Assembly (NCBI RefSeq): GCF_002285795.1
Contig: NZ_CP022961.1
Location: forward strand, 2,480,001-2,544,000
Direction: 5' to 3'
DNA: 64,000 nucleotides
Origin: Plantactinospora sp. KBS50
GTDB lineage: Bacteria; Actinomycetota; Actinomycetes; Mycobacteriales; Micromonosporaceae
Shown piece by piece: positions 52,130 to 60,924 of this stretch. A program made the position numbers and the translations under genes. Each line of letters opens with the position of its first letter. The stretch's first letter is position 1. The notes beneath the pieces are model-generated. The model saw only the letters and a program-made list of their open reading frames with translations. It was not told the origin of the DNA and did no database searches.

Positions 52130-53290
52130 GTGCGGATCGGCATCGTGTGCCCGTACTCGTTCGACGTGCCCGGCGGTGTGCAGAACCACGTGACGGACCT
52201 GGCCGAGGCGCTGATCGGACTCGGACACGAGGTCAGCGTGCTGGCCCCGGCCGAGGAGGACGCGGCGCTGCCCGGGTACGTGGTCCCGGCCGGGCGGGCG
52301 GTGCCGCTGCCGTACAACGGCTCGGTGGCGCGGATCGCCTTCGGCCCGGTCTCCACCGCCCGGGTCCGGCGCTGGCTGGCGCGGGGCGACTTCGACGTCC
52401 TGCACGTGCACGAGCCGCTGACGCTGAGCATCTCGCTGCTGGCGGTGCTCTCGGCCCGCGGGCCGGTGGTGGCGACCTTCCACACCGCGATGACCCGGTC
52501 CCGGGCGCTCGCCGCGGCCCAGGGCATTCTCCAGGTGGTGCTGGAAAAGATCACCGCCCGGATCGCGGTGAGCGCGCTGGCCCGGCGGGTCCAGGTGGAA
52601 CACCTGGACGGCGGCGCGGTGGAGATCCCCAACGGGGTGGCGGTGGCCAAGTTCGCCTCCGCGCAACCGCTGCCCGGCTGGCCCGGACCGGTCGGGCCGG
52701 GCTCGGGCGGTGCGGTGGGCTTCCTCGGCCGGTTCACCGAGCCCCGCAAGGGGTTCCCGGTGCTGCGCGACGCGTTCGTCCCGCTCGCCCGGTCCCGTCC
52801 GGGGCTGCGCCTGCTGGTCGCCGGCCCGGGCGACAGCGCCGAGCTGTACGCCGGGGTACCCGCCGAACTGCGCGACCGGATCACCCACCTGGGCCTGGTC
52901 AGCGAGCCGGACAAGGCCCGCATGCTGCGCAGCGTCGACCTGTACGTGGCGCCCAACACCGGCGGCGAGTCGTTCGGCATGATCCTCACCGAGGCGATGG
53001 CCGCCGGGACGACCGTGGTTGCCAGCGAGCTGGACGCGTTCCGCCGGGTGCTGGACGGTGGTCGGGTCGGCCGGCTGTTTCCGATCGGCGACGCCGCCGG
53101 GCTGAGTGCCGCCCTCGCCGAGCTGCTCGACGATCCGGCGGAGCGGCACCGGCTGGCGGCCTGTGCCGGCGAGGTGGTCGCCCGGTACGACTGGCCGGTG
53201 GTGGCCCGCCGGGTGGTGGAGGTGTACGAGACGGCGATCGAGGCCACCGACGGCCGGGTCGTCGACGAGGACTGGACCATGCCAGGCTGA
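52130..53290 (+). CDS. pimA: Phosphatidylinositol alpha-mannosyltransferase PimA
   Basis: This 386-residue GT4-family GT-B enzyme adds the first mannose from GDP-mannose to phosphatidylinositol. It begins MRIGIVCPYSFDVPGGVQNHV, the PimA signature. The donor site has the EX7E motif as GGESFGMILTEAMAAG (about residues 281-296), with FLGRFTEPRKGF nearby. It follows the acyltransferase gene by 19 bases. The strong GGGGGAGGGG site and the context leave little doubt about function. Confidence 0.95.
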   Translation: MRIGIVCPYSFDVPGGVQNHVTDLAEALIGLGHEVSVLAPAEEDAALPGYVVPAGRAVPLPYNGSVARIAFGPVSTARVRRWLARGDFDVLHVHEPLTLSISLLAVLSARGPVVATFHTAMTRSRALAAAQGILQVVLEKITARIAVSALARRVQVEHLDGGAVEIPNGVAVAKFASAQPLPGWPGPVGPGSGGAVGFLGRFTEPRKGFPVLRDAFVPLARSRPGLRLLVAGPGDSAELYAGVPAELRDRITHLGLVSEPDKARMLRSVDLYVAPNTGGESFGMILTEAMAAGTTVVASELDAFRRVLDGGRVGRLFPIGDAAGLSAALAELLDDPAERHRLAACAGEVVARYDWPVVARRVVEVYETAIEATDGRVVDEDWTMPG

Positions 53291-53379
53291 ACCGGGTACG
53301 GGCGTACCGCCGGGGGTCGGCGCGGCCGGCGCGGCCGGCGCGGCCGGCGGCGGATCGAGGGTGGGGAGGCGACACTACG

Positions 53380-53880
53380 ATGCCGGGCATGTGGTGGTGG
53401 CTGGGCGCCCTCGTCGTGTTCGCGCTCGGCGCGTACCTGGCCTGGACCTCGGCGCGGGTGGACCGGCTGCACCGCCGGGCCGCCGCCGCCGGCCGGGCCC
53501 TGGACGCCCACCTGCTGCGCCGGGCGGCGGCCGCCGCCGTGCTGGCCGAGGAGCGGTACGCGACCGAGCTGTACGCGGCGGCGCGGATCGCCCTGGACGC
53601 CGGGCCGGACGAGCGGGAGGCCGCCGAGAACGATCTCACCCGGCAGCTGCGGCTGACCGGGTTGAGTCCGGACGAGCCCGCCGCCGCGGCGGTGATCGCC
53701 GCGAGCCGTCGACTCGCACTCGCCCGCCAGGTTCATACCGATCTGGTGCGCGGGGCGCTTTTCGCGCGAAATCGGCAGATTGTCCGACTCTTCCGGATGG
53801 CCCGCCAGCACGAGTGGCCCGGCTACTTCGACATCGACGACCCGATCCTGGCCATCCAGCCCGACCTGCCGGTGCGCTGA
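53380..53880 (+). CDS. Membrane-anchored protein of unknown function
   Basis: This 166-residue protein has one N-terminal membrane helix ([18 protein letters not shown]) and a long, Ala/Arg-rich helical region ([24 protein letters not shown] onward) that resembles LemA-type coiled bundles. It often sits between pimA and pdxS in related genomes, as far as I recall, but I do not know its role. GGGGAGGCG precedes the ATG. The spacer before it holds a GCGGCCGGC triplicate at 53320-53346. Confidence 0.75.
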   Translation: MPGMWWWLGALVVFALGAYLAWTSARVDRLHRRAAAAGRALDAHLLRRAAAAAVLAEERYATELYAAARIALDAGPDEREAAENDLTRQLRLTGLSPDEPAAAAVIAASRRLALARQVHTDLVRGALFARNRQIVRLFRMARQHEWPGYFDIDDPILAIQPDLPVR

Positions 53881-54103
53881 CCGCCCGCCGACCCGGCCCG
53901 GGCCGGCGGCGTGCGGTGCGCCGGCCCGTGGGGTAATCCGCGCCACAGGGCAGGCCACCCGGGGCTGGATTGGCCGTGGGCCGGCGTTGGCCTGGAACGT
54001 AAAATCGTCTCCGGTCCGCCTTGTGACCACCGCACACCCCGCAACCCCGGCGGACCCCGCGCACCCGCGGACCCCACAACCCCGCAGACAGAGTGAGGAC
54101 ACC

Positions 54104-55018
54104 GTGTCGGAGAGCACTGCCCAGCCCGCCGCTACGCCCGTGGTCGGCACTGCCCGCGTGAAGCGCGGCATGGCCGAGATGCTCAAGGGCGGTGTGATCA
54201 TGGACGTGGTCACCCCGGAGCAGGCGAAGATCGCCGAGGACGCCGGCGCGGTCGCCGTGATGGCGCTGGAGCGGGTGCCGGCCGACATCCGCGCCCAGGG
54301 CGGCGTCTCCCGGATGAGCGACCCGGACATGATCGACGGCATCATCAGCGCGGTCTCCATCCCGGTGATGGCCAAGGCCCGGATCGGGCACTTCGTCGAG
54401 GCGCAGGTGCTCCAGGCCCTCGGCGTCGACTACGTCGACGAGTCCGAGGTGCTCACCCCGGCCGACTACGCCAACCACATCGACAAGTGGGCGTTCACCG
54501 TGCCGTTCGTCTGCGGTGCGACGAACCTCGGCGAGGCGCTGCGGCGGATCACCGAGGGCGCCGCGATGATCCGGTCCAAGGGCGAGGCGGGCACGGGCGA
54601 CGTCTCCAACGCCACCACGCACATGCGGAGGATCGGCGCCGAGATCCGCCGGCTCACCTCGCTGTCCCCGGACGAGCTGTACGTCGCCGCCAAGGAACTC
54701 CAGGCGCCGTACGAGCTGGTCAAGGAGGTGGCCGAGGCCGGCAAGCTGCCGGTCGTGCTGTTCACCGCGGGCGGCATCGCCACCCCGGCGGACGCGGCCA
54801 TGATGATGCAGCTCGGCGCCGAGGGCGTGTTCGTGGGCTCGGGAATCTTCAAGTCCGGCAACCCGGCGCAGCGTGCCGCCGCGATCGTGAAGGCCACCAC
54901 CTTCCACGACGACCCGGACGTGCTGGCCAAGGTCTCCCGTGGACTGGGCGAGGCGATGGTCGGGATCAACGTCGAGGAGGTCCCGCAGCCGCACCGGCTG
55001 GCCGAGCGCGGTTGGTGA
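54104..55018 (+). CDS. pdxS: Pyridoxal 5'-phosphate synthase subunit PdxS
   Basis: This 304-residue TIM-barrel enzyme makes PLP from ribose 5-phosphate, glyceraldehyde 3-phosphate and ammonia supplied by PdxT. Catalytic lysines lie in [14 protein letters not shown] and [11 protein letters not shown]. The N-terminal [17 protein letters not shown] and the C-terminal [23 protein letters not shown] are family signatures. The GTG follows GTGAGGA. A TAAAAT hexamer at 54000-54005 is a candidate -10 element about 100 bases upstream. pdxT follows after 26 bases. Confidence 0.97.
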   Translation: MSESTAQPAATPVVGTARVKRGMAEMLKGGVIMDVVTPEQAKIAEDAGAVAVMALERVPADIRAQGGVSRMSDPDMIDGIISAVSIPVMAKARIGHFVEAQVLQALGVDYVDESEVLTPADYANHIDKWAFTVPFVCGATNLGEALRRITEGAAMIRSKGEAGTGDVSNATTHMRRIGAEIRRLTSLSPDELYVAAKELQAPYELVKEVAEAGKLPVVLFTAGGIATPADAAMMMQLGAEGVFVGSGIFKSGNPAQRAAAIVKATTFHDDPDVLAKVSRGLGEAMVGINVEEVPQPHRLAERGW

Positions 55019-55044
55019 CGGGCGGGCGAGGAGGGGACCGCGGG

Positions 55045-55671
55045 ATGGACCAGCCGCTCATCGGCGTACTGGCCCTGCAGGGTGACGTCCGCGAGCACGT
55101 GCGGGCGTTGACGCGGACCGGCGCGCGGGCCGTGCCGGTCCGCCGGCCGGCCGAGGTGGACGAGGTGGACGGGCTGGTTATCCCCGGCGGGGAGTCCACC
55201 ACGATCAGCAAGCTGGCCGAGACGTTCGAGCTGCTCGAACCGATCCGAAAGCGGATCGGTGACGGCATGCCGGCGTACGGGTCGTGCGCCGGCATGATCA
55301 TGCTGGCGGCGCGGGTCCTCGACGGCCGGCCCGACCAGCGCGGCTTCGCGGGCATCGACATGACGGTCCGGCGCAACGCGTTCGGCCGGCAGGTGGACTC
55401 GTTCGAACTGCCGGTGCTGATCGACGGGATGCCCGGTCCGGCGTTCTCCGCGGTCTTCATCCGGGCGCCCTGGGTGGAGCAGGTCGCCGACGGGGTGCGG
55501 GTGCTCGGCCGGGTCGCCGAGGGGTCGGCCGCCGGCCGGATCGTCGCGGTCCGGCAGGGCAATCTGATGGCCACCTCGTTCCACCCCGAACTCACCGGTG
55601 ACCACCGGGTGCACGCGTACTTCGTGGAGCTGGTCCGGGACGCGCTGGCCGCGGCGGCGGACCGTCGCTGA
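55045..55671 (+). CDS. pdxT: Pyridoxal 5'-phosphate synthase glutaminase subunit PdxT
   Basis: This 208-residue class I glutaminase releases ammonia for PdxS. It begins [14 protein letters not shown]. The substrate motif is [12 protein letters not shown], the nucleophile Cys is in [11 protein letters not shown], and the His/Glu pair is in [19 protein letters not shown] precedes the ATG. It forms an operon with pdxS, and its last bases overlap the promoter of yebC. Confidence 0.97.
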   Translation: MDQPLIGVLALQGDVREHVRALTRTGARAVPVRRPAEVDEVDGLVIPGGESTTISKLAETFELLEPIRKRIGDGMPAYGSCAGMIMLAARVLDGRPDQRGFAGIDMTVRRNAFGRQVDSFELPVLIDGMPGPAFSAVFIRAPWVEQVADGVRVLGRVAEGSAAGRIVAVRQGNLMATSFHPELTGDHRVHAYFVELVRDALAAAADRR

Positions 55672-55698
55672 CACCACCCGGGCCGGCCTCGATAGACT
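55668..55698 (+). promoter_or_regulatory. Candidate promoter upstream of yebC
   Basis: CTGACA (55668-55673) and TAGACT (55693-55698) are separated by 19 bases, giving near-consensus -35 and -10 elements, the first inside the end of pdxT. The spacing is slightly long. It would give yebC an approximately 120-base leader. Confidence 0.45.
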
Positions 55699-55826
55699 CG
55701 ACGGGTTCGGCAGGGCCTTCTGCCCGCCACGGCTGTCCACCCCGGTACCGACGGGATCTCCGCGTGGAGTTGGCGGGTCGTGCGGGGCGGTCGAGGCAGA
55801 CGGCGGGGAGCAACGGGAGGTAGCAG

Positions 55827-56576
55827 ATGTCCGGCCACTCCAAGTGGGCGACGACCAAGCACAAGAAGGCGGTCATCGACGCCAAGCGCGGCAAGATGTT
55901 CGCCAAGCTGATCAAGAACGTCGAGGTGGCGGCCCGGACCGGCGGCGGCGACCCGGCGGGCAACCCGACGCTCTACGACGCCATCCAGAAGGCCAAGAAG
56001 AACTCGGTCCCGAACGACAACATCGACCGCGCGGTCAAGCGCGGGTCCGGTCTGGAGGCCGGCGGCGCCGAGTACCAGACGATCATGTACGAGGGGTACG
56101 GGCCGAACGGTGTCGCGCTGCTGATCGAGTGCCTCACCGACAACCGCAACCGGGCGGCCACCGAGGTGCGCACCGCGTTGACCCGTAACGGCGGTTCGCT
56201 GGCCGACGCCGGTTCGGTGTCGTACATGTTCTCCCGCAAGGGCGTGGTGATCGTCCCGAAGGGCGCGCTGAGCGAGGACGACGTGCTGATGGCCGTGCTG
56301 GATGCCGGCGCCGAGGAGGTCAACGACCTCGACGAGGCGTACGAGGTGGTGAGCGAGCCGGGTGACCTGATCGCGGTCCGTTCGGCGTTGCAGGACGCCG
56401 GCATCGAGTACGAGTCGGCGGAGTCCTCGCTGATCCCCAGCGTGAACGTGCCGCTGGACGAGGACGGCGCGCGCAAGATCTTCAAGCTGATCGACGTGCT
56501 GGAGGACTGCGACGACGTGCAGAACGTCTACGCGAACTTCGACGTCTCGGACGAGATCATGGCGGCCGTGGGCTGA
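55827..56576 (+). CDS. yebC: YebC/PmpR-family protein
   Basis: This 249-residue protein belongs to the YebC family, described as DNA-binding regulators and more recently as ribosome-associated factors that relieve stalling. The family start [23 protein letters not shown] and the [13 protein letters not shown] and [15 protein letters not shown] segments are all present. GGGAGGTAG precedes the ATG. In many actinobacteria ruvC, ruvA and ruvB follow; here the next gene is convergent and overlaps its last 49 bases. Confidence 0.96.
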   Translation: MSGHSKWATTKHKKAVIDAKRGKMFAKLIKNVEVAARTGGGDPAGNPTLYDAIQKAKKNSVPNDNIDRAVKRGSGLEAGGAEYQTIMYEGYGPNGVALLIECLTDNRNRAATEVRTALTRNGGSLADAGSVSYMFSRKGVVIVPKGALSEDDVLMAVLDAGAEEVNDLDEAYEVVSEPGDLIAVRSALQDAGIEYESAESSLIPSVNVPLDEDGARKIFKLIDVLEDCDDVQNVYANFDVSDEIMAAVG

Positions 56577-56929
56577 GGCCACGGCGGCTCGGGCTGCCGG
56601 GTCCAGCCGACGAACCGGTCGAAGAGTTCGTGCACGGTCTGCGGTGGGCCGTCGGGGTGCAGGCGCCACAGGTCCTTGATGGCCTCGTGCAGGTCGGAGG
56701 CCATCAGCATGGCCAGTCCCGGCAGGTCCTGTGCGTACAGGTCGGTGAGCGCGGTCCGTGCGGGTGCGCAGGGGTACGGGTCGCCGCAGGTGGCGCAGTT
56801 CCAGTGCGGCCGGCGTACCCGGTGCCACGCCGGCTCCTCCTGCTCCCGGGACTGGTCCTGATCCTGCGTCTGCTCCTGCTCCTGGGTCGCGGTCGGCGGC
56901 GGAGCTGGCAGGTGGGTGTGCTGGTGCAT
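56528..56929 (-). CDS. Small protein with CxxC-type motif near XRE/DUF397 genes
   Basis: This 133-residue protein has a Gln/Glu/Asp-rich repeat region ([20 protein letters not shown]). The conserved part is [22 protein letters not shown], with three Cys that could bind a metal. [24 protein letters not shown] and [10 protein letters not shown] follow. I do not know a function; similar proteins are often divergent from XRE/DUF5753 regulators in this group. ATG 56929 follows GGAGGT. Its 3' end runs 49 bases into yebC on the other strand. Confidence 0.7.
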   Translation of the reverse strand: MHQHTHLPAPPPTATQEQEQTQDQDQSREQEEPAWHRVRRPHWNCATCGDPYPCAPARTALTDLYAQDLPGLAMLMASDLHEAIKDLWRLHPDGPPQTVHELFDRFVGWTRQPEPPWPQPTAAMISSETSKFA

Positions 56930-57142
56930 GCGGTACCTCCGTGGGATTGGTGGGGCCGCCCCCGTTGTGGGCGAGTTGTCCGGGGGCGGCCCCGGCGGTT
57001 CCGCTCCGGTGGTTGCCGGACCGACGCCGAGCGGTTCCGCTGAATTCCAGCCTGGACCGCCACCCCCGGCGCGAGGAAGATAGGCGGCATACACGGTTCT
57101 ATTGTTCCGAGTTCGCGTAGCCGCCGAGAAGGACCGAGAATA

Positions 57143-57925
57143 ATGAGTAACAATGGTGTGCCGCGTATCCTGAAATATCTTCGCGCTACCCACGGCGGCC
57201 TCACCCAGGATCAGTTGGCCGAACGACTCAGCGTCAGCACCTCGCTCATTGCCAAATTCGAGACGGCCCGGCTGATTCCGATGCCGGACACCGCCCGCCG
57301 ATTGGACGAAGTGTTCGACACCGGCGATCTCGTGCAGGGGCTGTCCCGCGACGCGCGCAAGACGGCGCCGCCGGACTGGTTCGGGCCGTTCGCCGACCGG
57401 GAACGCGAGGCCGTCACGCTGCGCTCCTATGAGCCGCAGTACGTCCCGGGCCTGCTCCAGACCGAGGCGTACGCGCGGGCCGTGCTGGACGCCGGACTGC
57501 TCGACGAGTCGGCCGCGGCCGAGCAGTTGACCGTCCGGCTACAGCGGCAGGCGACCATCAGGGACGGTGACCGGCCACCGCTGATGACGTTCGTTCTGGA
57601 CGCCCAGGCGTTGCGTCGTGGTGACGCTGAGTTGATGAAGGATCAGCTCGTCCATCTGCTCGACCTCGCCGCGCGGTCCCGGCTCTATGTTCATGTCGTG
57701 CCGGACGACGCCGGCCTCTACGTCGGGCAGTCCGGCCCGTTCGTGCTGGCGACGATGCCGGACGGATCCACCGTCGCCTACCTGGAGGATCAGCTGGCCG
57801 GGCGGACCATTATCGACCCCGTCCAGGTGGCGTCTCTGGTGCAATGCTGGGATGGGGTACGCTCCGTAGCGCTGAATCATGACCAATCGCAGCGCTTGAT
57901 GAGTGAAATGGTGAACAAGCTATGA
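57143..57925 (+). CDS. XRE-family regulator with DUF5753 domain
   Basis: This 260-residue protein has an N-terminal helix-turn-helix (LKYLRATHGGLTQDQLAERLSVSTSLIAKFE). A DUF5753 domain follows, with LRSYEPQYVPGLLQTEAYARAVL and a C-terminal VAYLEDQLAGR. Such proteins pair with DUF397 partners and modulate development or antibiotic synthesis in streptomycetes. The stop overlaps the DUF397 gene (ATGA). The AT-richer start region and GAAGGA ribosome site differ from its neighbours. Confidence 0.92.
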   Translation: MSNNGVPRILKYLRATHGGLTQDQLAERLSVSTSLIAKFETARLIPMPDTARRLDEVFDTGDLVQGLSRDARKTAPPDWFGPFADREREAVTLRSYEPQYVPGLLQTEAYARAVLDAGLLDESAAAEQLTVRLQRQATIRDGDRPPLMTFVLDAQALRRGDAELMKDQLVHLLDLAARSRLYVHVVPDDAGLYVGQSGPFVLATMPDGSTVAYLEDQLAGRTIIDPVQVASLVQCWDGVRSVALNHDQSQRLMSEMVNKL

Positions 57926-58125
57926 CCATCATCCCCGCCGCGCGGTGGCGGAAGTCCAGCCGCTCCAATTCCAACGGCGGCAACTGTGTCGAAGTTGCCG
58001 ACAATGTTCCCGGCGTCGTCCTGGTCCGGGACAGCAAGGACCGCGACGGCGGCATCCTGACCTTCGGTCCGGGGCAGTGGCAGGGCTTCGTCGACCTCGC
58101 GAAGCGGATCGGCCCGACCGACTGA
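57922..58125 (+). CDS. DUF397-domain protein
   Basis: This 67-residue protein has the DUF397 pattern WRKSSRSNSNGGNCVEVAD, then VLVRDSKDRDGGILTFGPGQW and a short tail. It is the usual partner of the XRE/DUF5753 regulator encoded just before, with which it overlaps. The pair may form a toxin-antitoxin-like or regulator-antagonist unit; that role is inferred from reports on related pairs. Two hairpins follow the stop. Confidence 0.93.
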   Translation: MTIIPAARWRKSSRSNSNGGNCVEVADNVPGVVLVRDSKDRDGGILTFGPGQWQGFVDLAKRIGPTD

Positions 58126-58142
58126 CCCACGGCGGTTCGTCT

Positions 58143-58203
58143 GGCGCCCCCGGGATCACCCGGGGGCGCCTCGCCGTTTCCGCCGGAAGCAGGTTCCGGC
58201 GGA
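58143..58203. terminator. Two consecutive perfect hairpins
   Basis: The first hairpin has 12-base arms (58143-58154 and 58159-58170) around ATCA. The second has 10-base arms (58179-58188 and 58194-58203) around GCAGG. They lie between the convergent DUF397 and marR genes and can end both transcripts. Confidence 0.75.
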
Positions 58204-58252
58204 GACGGTTCCGGCCGGGATTCGGTTCCGGGCGGGCCACCGCGGCCCGGCG

Positions 58253-58768
58253 TCACTCGTCGAACGACCGGATCACCCGGCGCAGCAGCGCGTTGAGCTG
58301 GACCAGTTCCTCGGTGCTCAGCGCCCGCAGGAGCTGCTGCTCGCGGCGCAGCGACGCGAAGATGTGCCGTTCCCAGGCCTGCCGTCCGGCCGCGGTGGGG
58401 CGGACGAGCACTCGGCGTCGGTCCGTGGCCGAGGTCTCCCGGGTGATCAGGCCGGCCTCGGCGAGCCGGTCCAGCCGGCTGGTCATGGCCGCCCGGGTGA
58501 CGGCGGCGATCTCGGCCAGTTGTGCCGGGGTGGCCTCGGTGGGGTACGGCTGGACCATGAGTGCGTGCAGCGTGCGGTAGTCCTCGATGGTGAAGTCCGG
58601 GTCGGTGAACGCCGCGGCCTGGTCCCGGTGCATCCGGCGCAGGATGTGCCCCATCCGGGTTAGTGCCCCCTCGGTTTCGGCGCCGAACGCGGGATTGTCC
58701 TTCCAGTGGTCCGCCCAGCGGGCCACGTGGGCATCGACGACGTCCCGTTCCTGATCGTCCACGGCCAC
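58253..58768 (-). CDS. MarR-family transcriptional regulator
   Basis: This 171-residue winged-helix regulator has the recognition region TPAQLAEIAAVTRAAMTSRLDRLAEAGLI and the wing ETSATDRRRVLVRPTAAGR. It is divergent from an MFS exporter gene, so it probably represses it until a ligand binds. GTG 58768 was preferred over the TTG at 58789 because the TTG overlaps a TCTAAT -10-like element; no clear ribosome site supports either. A palindrome lies in the shared promoter region. Confidence 0.88.
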   Translation of the reverse strand: MAVDDQERDVVDAHVARWADHWKDNPAFGAETEGALTRMGHILRRMHRDQAAAFTDPDFTIEDYRTLHALMVQPYPTEATPAQLAEIAAVTRAAMTSRLDRLAEAGLITRETSATDRRRVLVRPTAAGRQAWERHIFASLRREQQLLRALSTEELVQLNALLRRVIRSFDE

Positions 58769-58780
58769 ATTCTGCCAGAC

Positions 58781-58823
58781 GTCGAACAATTAGATGGTGA
58801 ATAGTTCGACGATGAACTAGAGT
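58781..58823. promoter_or_regulatory. Divergent operator/promoter, marR and MFS gene
   Basis: The palindrome TAGTTCGACGATGAACTA (58802-58819) touches a TAGAGT -10-like hexamer (58818-58823) that lies 8 bases before the MFS start, which has no ribosome site. GTCGAAC (58781-58787) and GTTCGAC (58804-58810) form a second inverted repeat reaching towards marR. This fits a MarR operator, and the MFS transcript may be leaderless. Confidence 0.55.
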
Positions 58824-58831
58824 CCCGGGGC

Positions 58832-60112
58832 ATGACCCGCCCCTCGGACCTCCGACTCCTCGTCGCCGGGATGACCCTGTCTTGGCTGGGCACCGGCTTC
58901 CAGACGGTCGCCCTCGGCGTCGCGGTCATCGGCGCCGGCGGCGGACCCCGGCAGCTCGGCCTGGTGATGGCCTCCTCGGTGCTGTCGATGCTGGTCTGTG
59001 TGCTGTTCGGCGGCGTCTGGGCCGACCGGCTCCAGCCCACCCGGGTGATGGTGCTGTCCGACCTGGTGCGGTTCGCCGCCACCGCCGGCATCACCGTGAT
59101 GTTCGCCGCCGGCACGTACCGACTGGCCCCGCTCTGCGCGCTCGTGGCCGTGTCCTCCGGCGCCGGCAGCTTCTTCGGCCCGGCGATGACGGCGTTGAAA
59201 CCGATGCTGGTGCCGGCCGAGCGCCGCCAGTCGGCCAACGCCACGCTCAGCCTGGCCCAGACCGGCTGCGCGGTCCTCGGCCCGGCGCTCGGCGGCGCAC
59301 TGGTCGCCGTGTTCGGCGCACCGGTCGGCTTCGCGGTCAACGCGGTCAGCTTCCTGGCCTCCCTGCTGGCCGCGCTGCTCATCCGGGTCCGTGCCGAGCG
59401 CGCCCCGCGTACCGGCATGCTGCGGGAACTCGCCGCCGGCCGGCGGGAGATCACCAGCCGGGACTGGCTGCTGTCCGGGGTGCTGTCGGCAACGCTGTTC
59501 CACGTGGCGAACGGCGTGATCCTGGTGCTCGTACAGGTGGTCGCGATCGAGCGGTTGGGCGGCGCGAGCGCCGTGGGTCTGATCGCCTCGGCCGAAGGGC
59601 TCGGCGGGGTCGTCGGCGCGGCCGTGGGGCTCCGCTGGCGGCCGCACCGGCTGCTCGGCGCCGGCTGGCTCGCCCTGCTGCTGATGCCGTTCTGGGTGCT
59701 GGCCTACGTCTGGCCCGGGATCCTGGCCGCGGTCATGGCCGGCGGGCTCGTCGGGTACGCCGGGCTGTCGTTCTTCGGGGTGGCCTGGGAGACGACCCTC
59801 CAGGACCAGGTACCGCGGGCCGCCCTCGGCCGCGTCGCGTCCTGGGACCAGTTGGCCTCGTTCCTGGCGATGCCGGTCGGCAACGCACTGGCCGGGCCGC
59901 TGTCCGACGCGTACGGGGTGGACCCGGTCCTGGTGGTCTGCGCGGGTGTCCTGCTGGCGGCGCTCGCCGTACCGATGCTCGTGCCCGGCACCTGGCGGAT
60001 CACCCGCCCCGCCGCCGCTGTGCGGACCCCGGTGTCCGCCGCCGTGCCCGCCCCAGCGGCGCTCCCGGCCGTACCCGCCGCCCTCTCTCGCCCCGTCTCG
60101 ACCGGGCGGTGA
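58832..60112 (+). CDS. MFS transporter (12-helix, EntS/MdtH-like)
   Basis: This 426-residue major facilitator has about 12 membrane helices. The loop after helix 2 reads FGGVWADRLQPTRVMVLSD, a variant of the GxxxDRxGRR motif. FFGPAMTALKPMLVPAERRQSANA is typical of the enterobactin exporter-like MFS_3 group. A low-complexity Ala-Pro tail follows the last helix. It is probably a drug or metabolite exporter controlled by the divergent MarR. The ATG follows a TAGAGT element without a ribosome site. Confidence 0.92.
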   Translation: MTRPSDLRLLVAGMTLSWLGTGFQTVALGVAVIGAGGGPRQLGLVMASSVLSMLVCVLFGGVWADRLQPTRVMVLSDLVRFAATAGITVMFAAGTYRLAPLCALVAVSSGAGSFFGPAMTALKPMLVPAERRQSANATLSLAQTGCAVLGPALGGALVAVFGAPVGFAVNAVSFLASLLAALLIRVRAERAPRTGMLRELAAGRREITSRDWLLSGVLSATLFHVANGVILVLVQVVAIERLGGASAVGLIASAEGLGGVVGAAVGLRWRPHRLLGAGWLALLLMPFWVLAYVWPGILAAVMAGGLVGYAGLSFFGVAWETTLQDQVPRAALGRVASWDQLASFLAMPVGNALAGPLSDAYGVDPVLVVCAGVLLAALAVPMLVPGTWRITRPAAAVRTPVSAAVPAPAALPAVPAALSRPVSTGR

Positions 60113-60154
60113 CCGCCGCCGCAGAAGTCGGTGGGAGATGTCGGTCGGAGCGCC

Positions 60155-60169
60155 TAACCTGCCGGGATG
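60155..60169 (+). promoter_or_regulatory. Leaderless promoter of the acetyltransferase gene
   Basis: TAACCT (60155-60160) lies six bases before ATG 60167, and no ribosome site is present. The spacing puts the likely transcription start at the initiation codon. Confidence 0.5.
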
Positions 60170-60736
60170 CTGATCCCTGACTACCCGGTGCGGACCGACC
60201 GGTTGGACCTGCGCCCCTTCGAGGATGGCGACCTGGCGGCCCTGCACGCCTACCTCTCCCGGCCGGACGTGGCGCGGTACCTCTACCAGGGGCCGGCGGA
60301 CGACGCGGCCAGCCGGGCCGCGCTGGAGCGCAAGCGGCAGCCCACGGCGTTGCGGGCCGCCGGCGATGCCCTCAACCTGGCCGTCGTGGTCCGCGCCACC
60401 GGCCGGCTGGTCGGGGATGTCCTCCTGTTCTGGACCAACGCCGAGCACCGGCAGGGCGAGATCGGGTACATCCTGCACCCGGACGCCGGCCGCCAGGGGT
60501 ACGCCACCGAGGCGGCCCGGGCAATGCTGCGGCTCGGGTTCGACGGGCTCGGCCTGCACCGGATCGTGGGCCGGCTGGATGCCCGCAACACCGCGTCCGC
60601 GCGGGTGCTGGAACGGCTCGGCATGCGGCGCGAGGCACACCTGCGGGAGAACGAGTACGTCAAGGGGGAGTGGACCGACGAGGTCGTCTACGCCCTGCTC
60701 GCCCGGGAGTGGCGGGCGGCAGGTGGTCCGGCCTGA
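60167..60736 (+). CDS. GNAT N-acetyltransferase (RimJ/RimL-like)
   Basis: This 189-residue acetyl-CoA-dependent transferase has the RimJ/RimL pattern. RTDRLDLRPFEDGDLAALHAYL is at the start, EIGYILHPDAGRQGYATEAARAM (the acetyl-CoA loop, with GRQGYATEA) is at about residues 104-126, and RNTASARVLERLGM follows. The substrate is unknown; relatives acetylate protein N-termini or small molecules. It stands alone between two MFS-regulator units. The 3' end continues into a degenerate tandem repeat that includes the stop codon. Confidence 0.92.
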   Translation: MLIPDYPVRTDRLDLRPFEDGDLAALHAYLSRPDVARYLYQGPADDAASRAALERKRQPTALRAAGDALNLAVVVRATGRLVGDVLLFWTNAEHRQGEIGYILHPDAGRQGYATEAARAMLRLGFDGLGLHRIVGRLDARNTASARVLERLGMRREAHLRENEYVKGEWTDEVVYALLAREWRAAGGPA

Positions 60737-60852
60737 CGGTGGCCCGGCCCGTGGTCCGGCTCCTGACGGTGGCGCGGCCCGGCCGTGGTCCGGGTCCCGG
60801 CGGGCCGTCCGGCCCGACGGTGGTCCGGGTCCTGACGGGCCGTCGCGCCGGA
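60725..60852. repeat. 28-30-bp degenerate repeat from the acetyltransferase stop
   Basis: GGTCCGG-CTGACGGTGGC-CGGCCCG units recur about every 28-30 bases. The first includes the gene's TGA stop (CCTGACGGTGGC), and the same string recurs 30 bases further on. Four increasingly diverged copies run to about 60852. No gene is seen in it. Confidence 0.75.
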
Positions 60853-60887
60853 CCGGCTGTGGCGCCGGCAACAGTTTGGCCAGATGC

Positions 60888-60915
60888 ATAAGCCGCTTCT
60901 ATAAGCTGCTGATAT
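60888..60915. promoter_or_regulatory. Overlapping repeats upstream of marR, candidate operator
   Basis: ATAAGCCGCTTCTAT (60888-60902) and ATAAGCTGCTGATAT (60901-60915) are near-identical 15-base repeats at a period of 13. Each contains a small palindrome (AAGCCGCTT, AGCTGCT). They lie just before the GTG of the MarR gene in an unusually AT-rich stretch with TATAAA. Autoregulation by that MarR is inferred. Confidence 0.5.
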
Positions 60916-60924
60916 AAATCTGGA

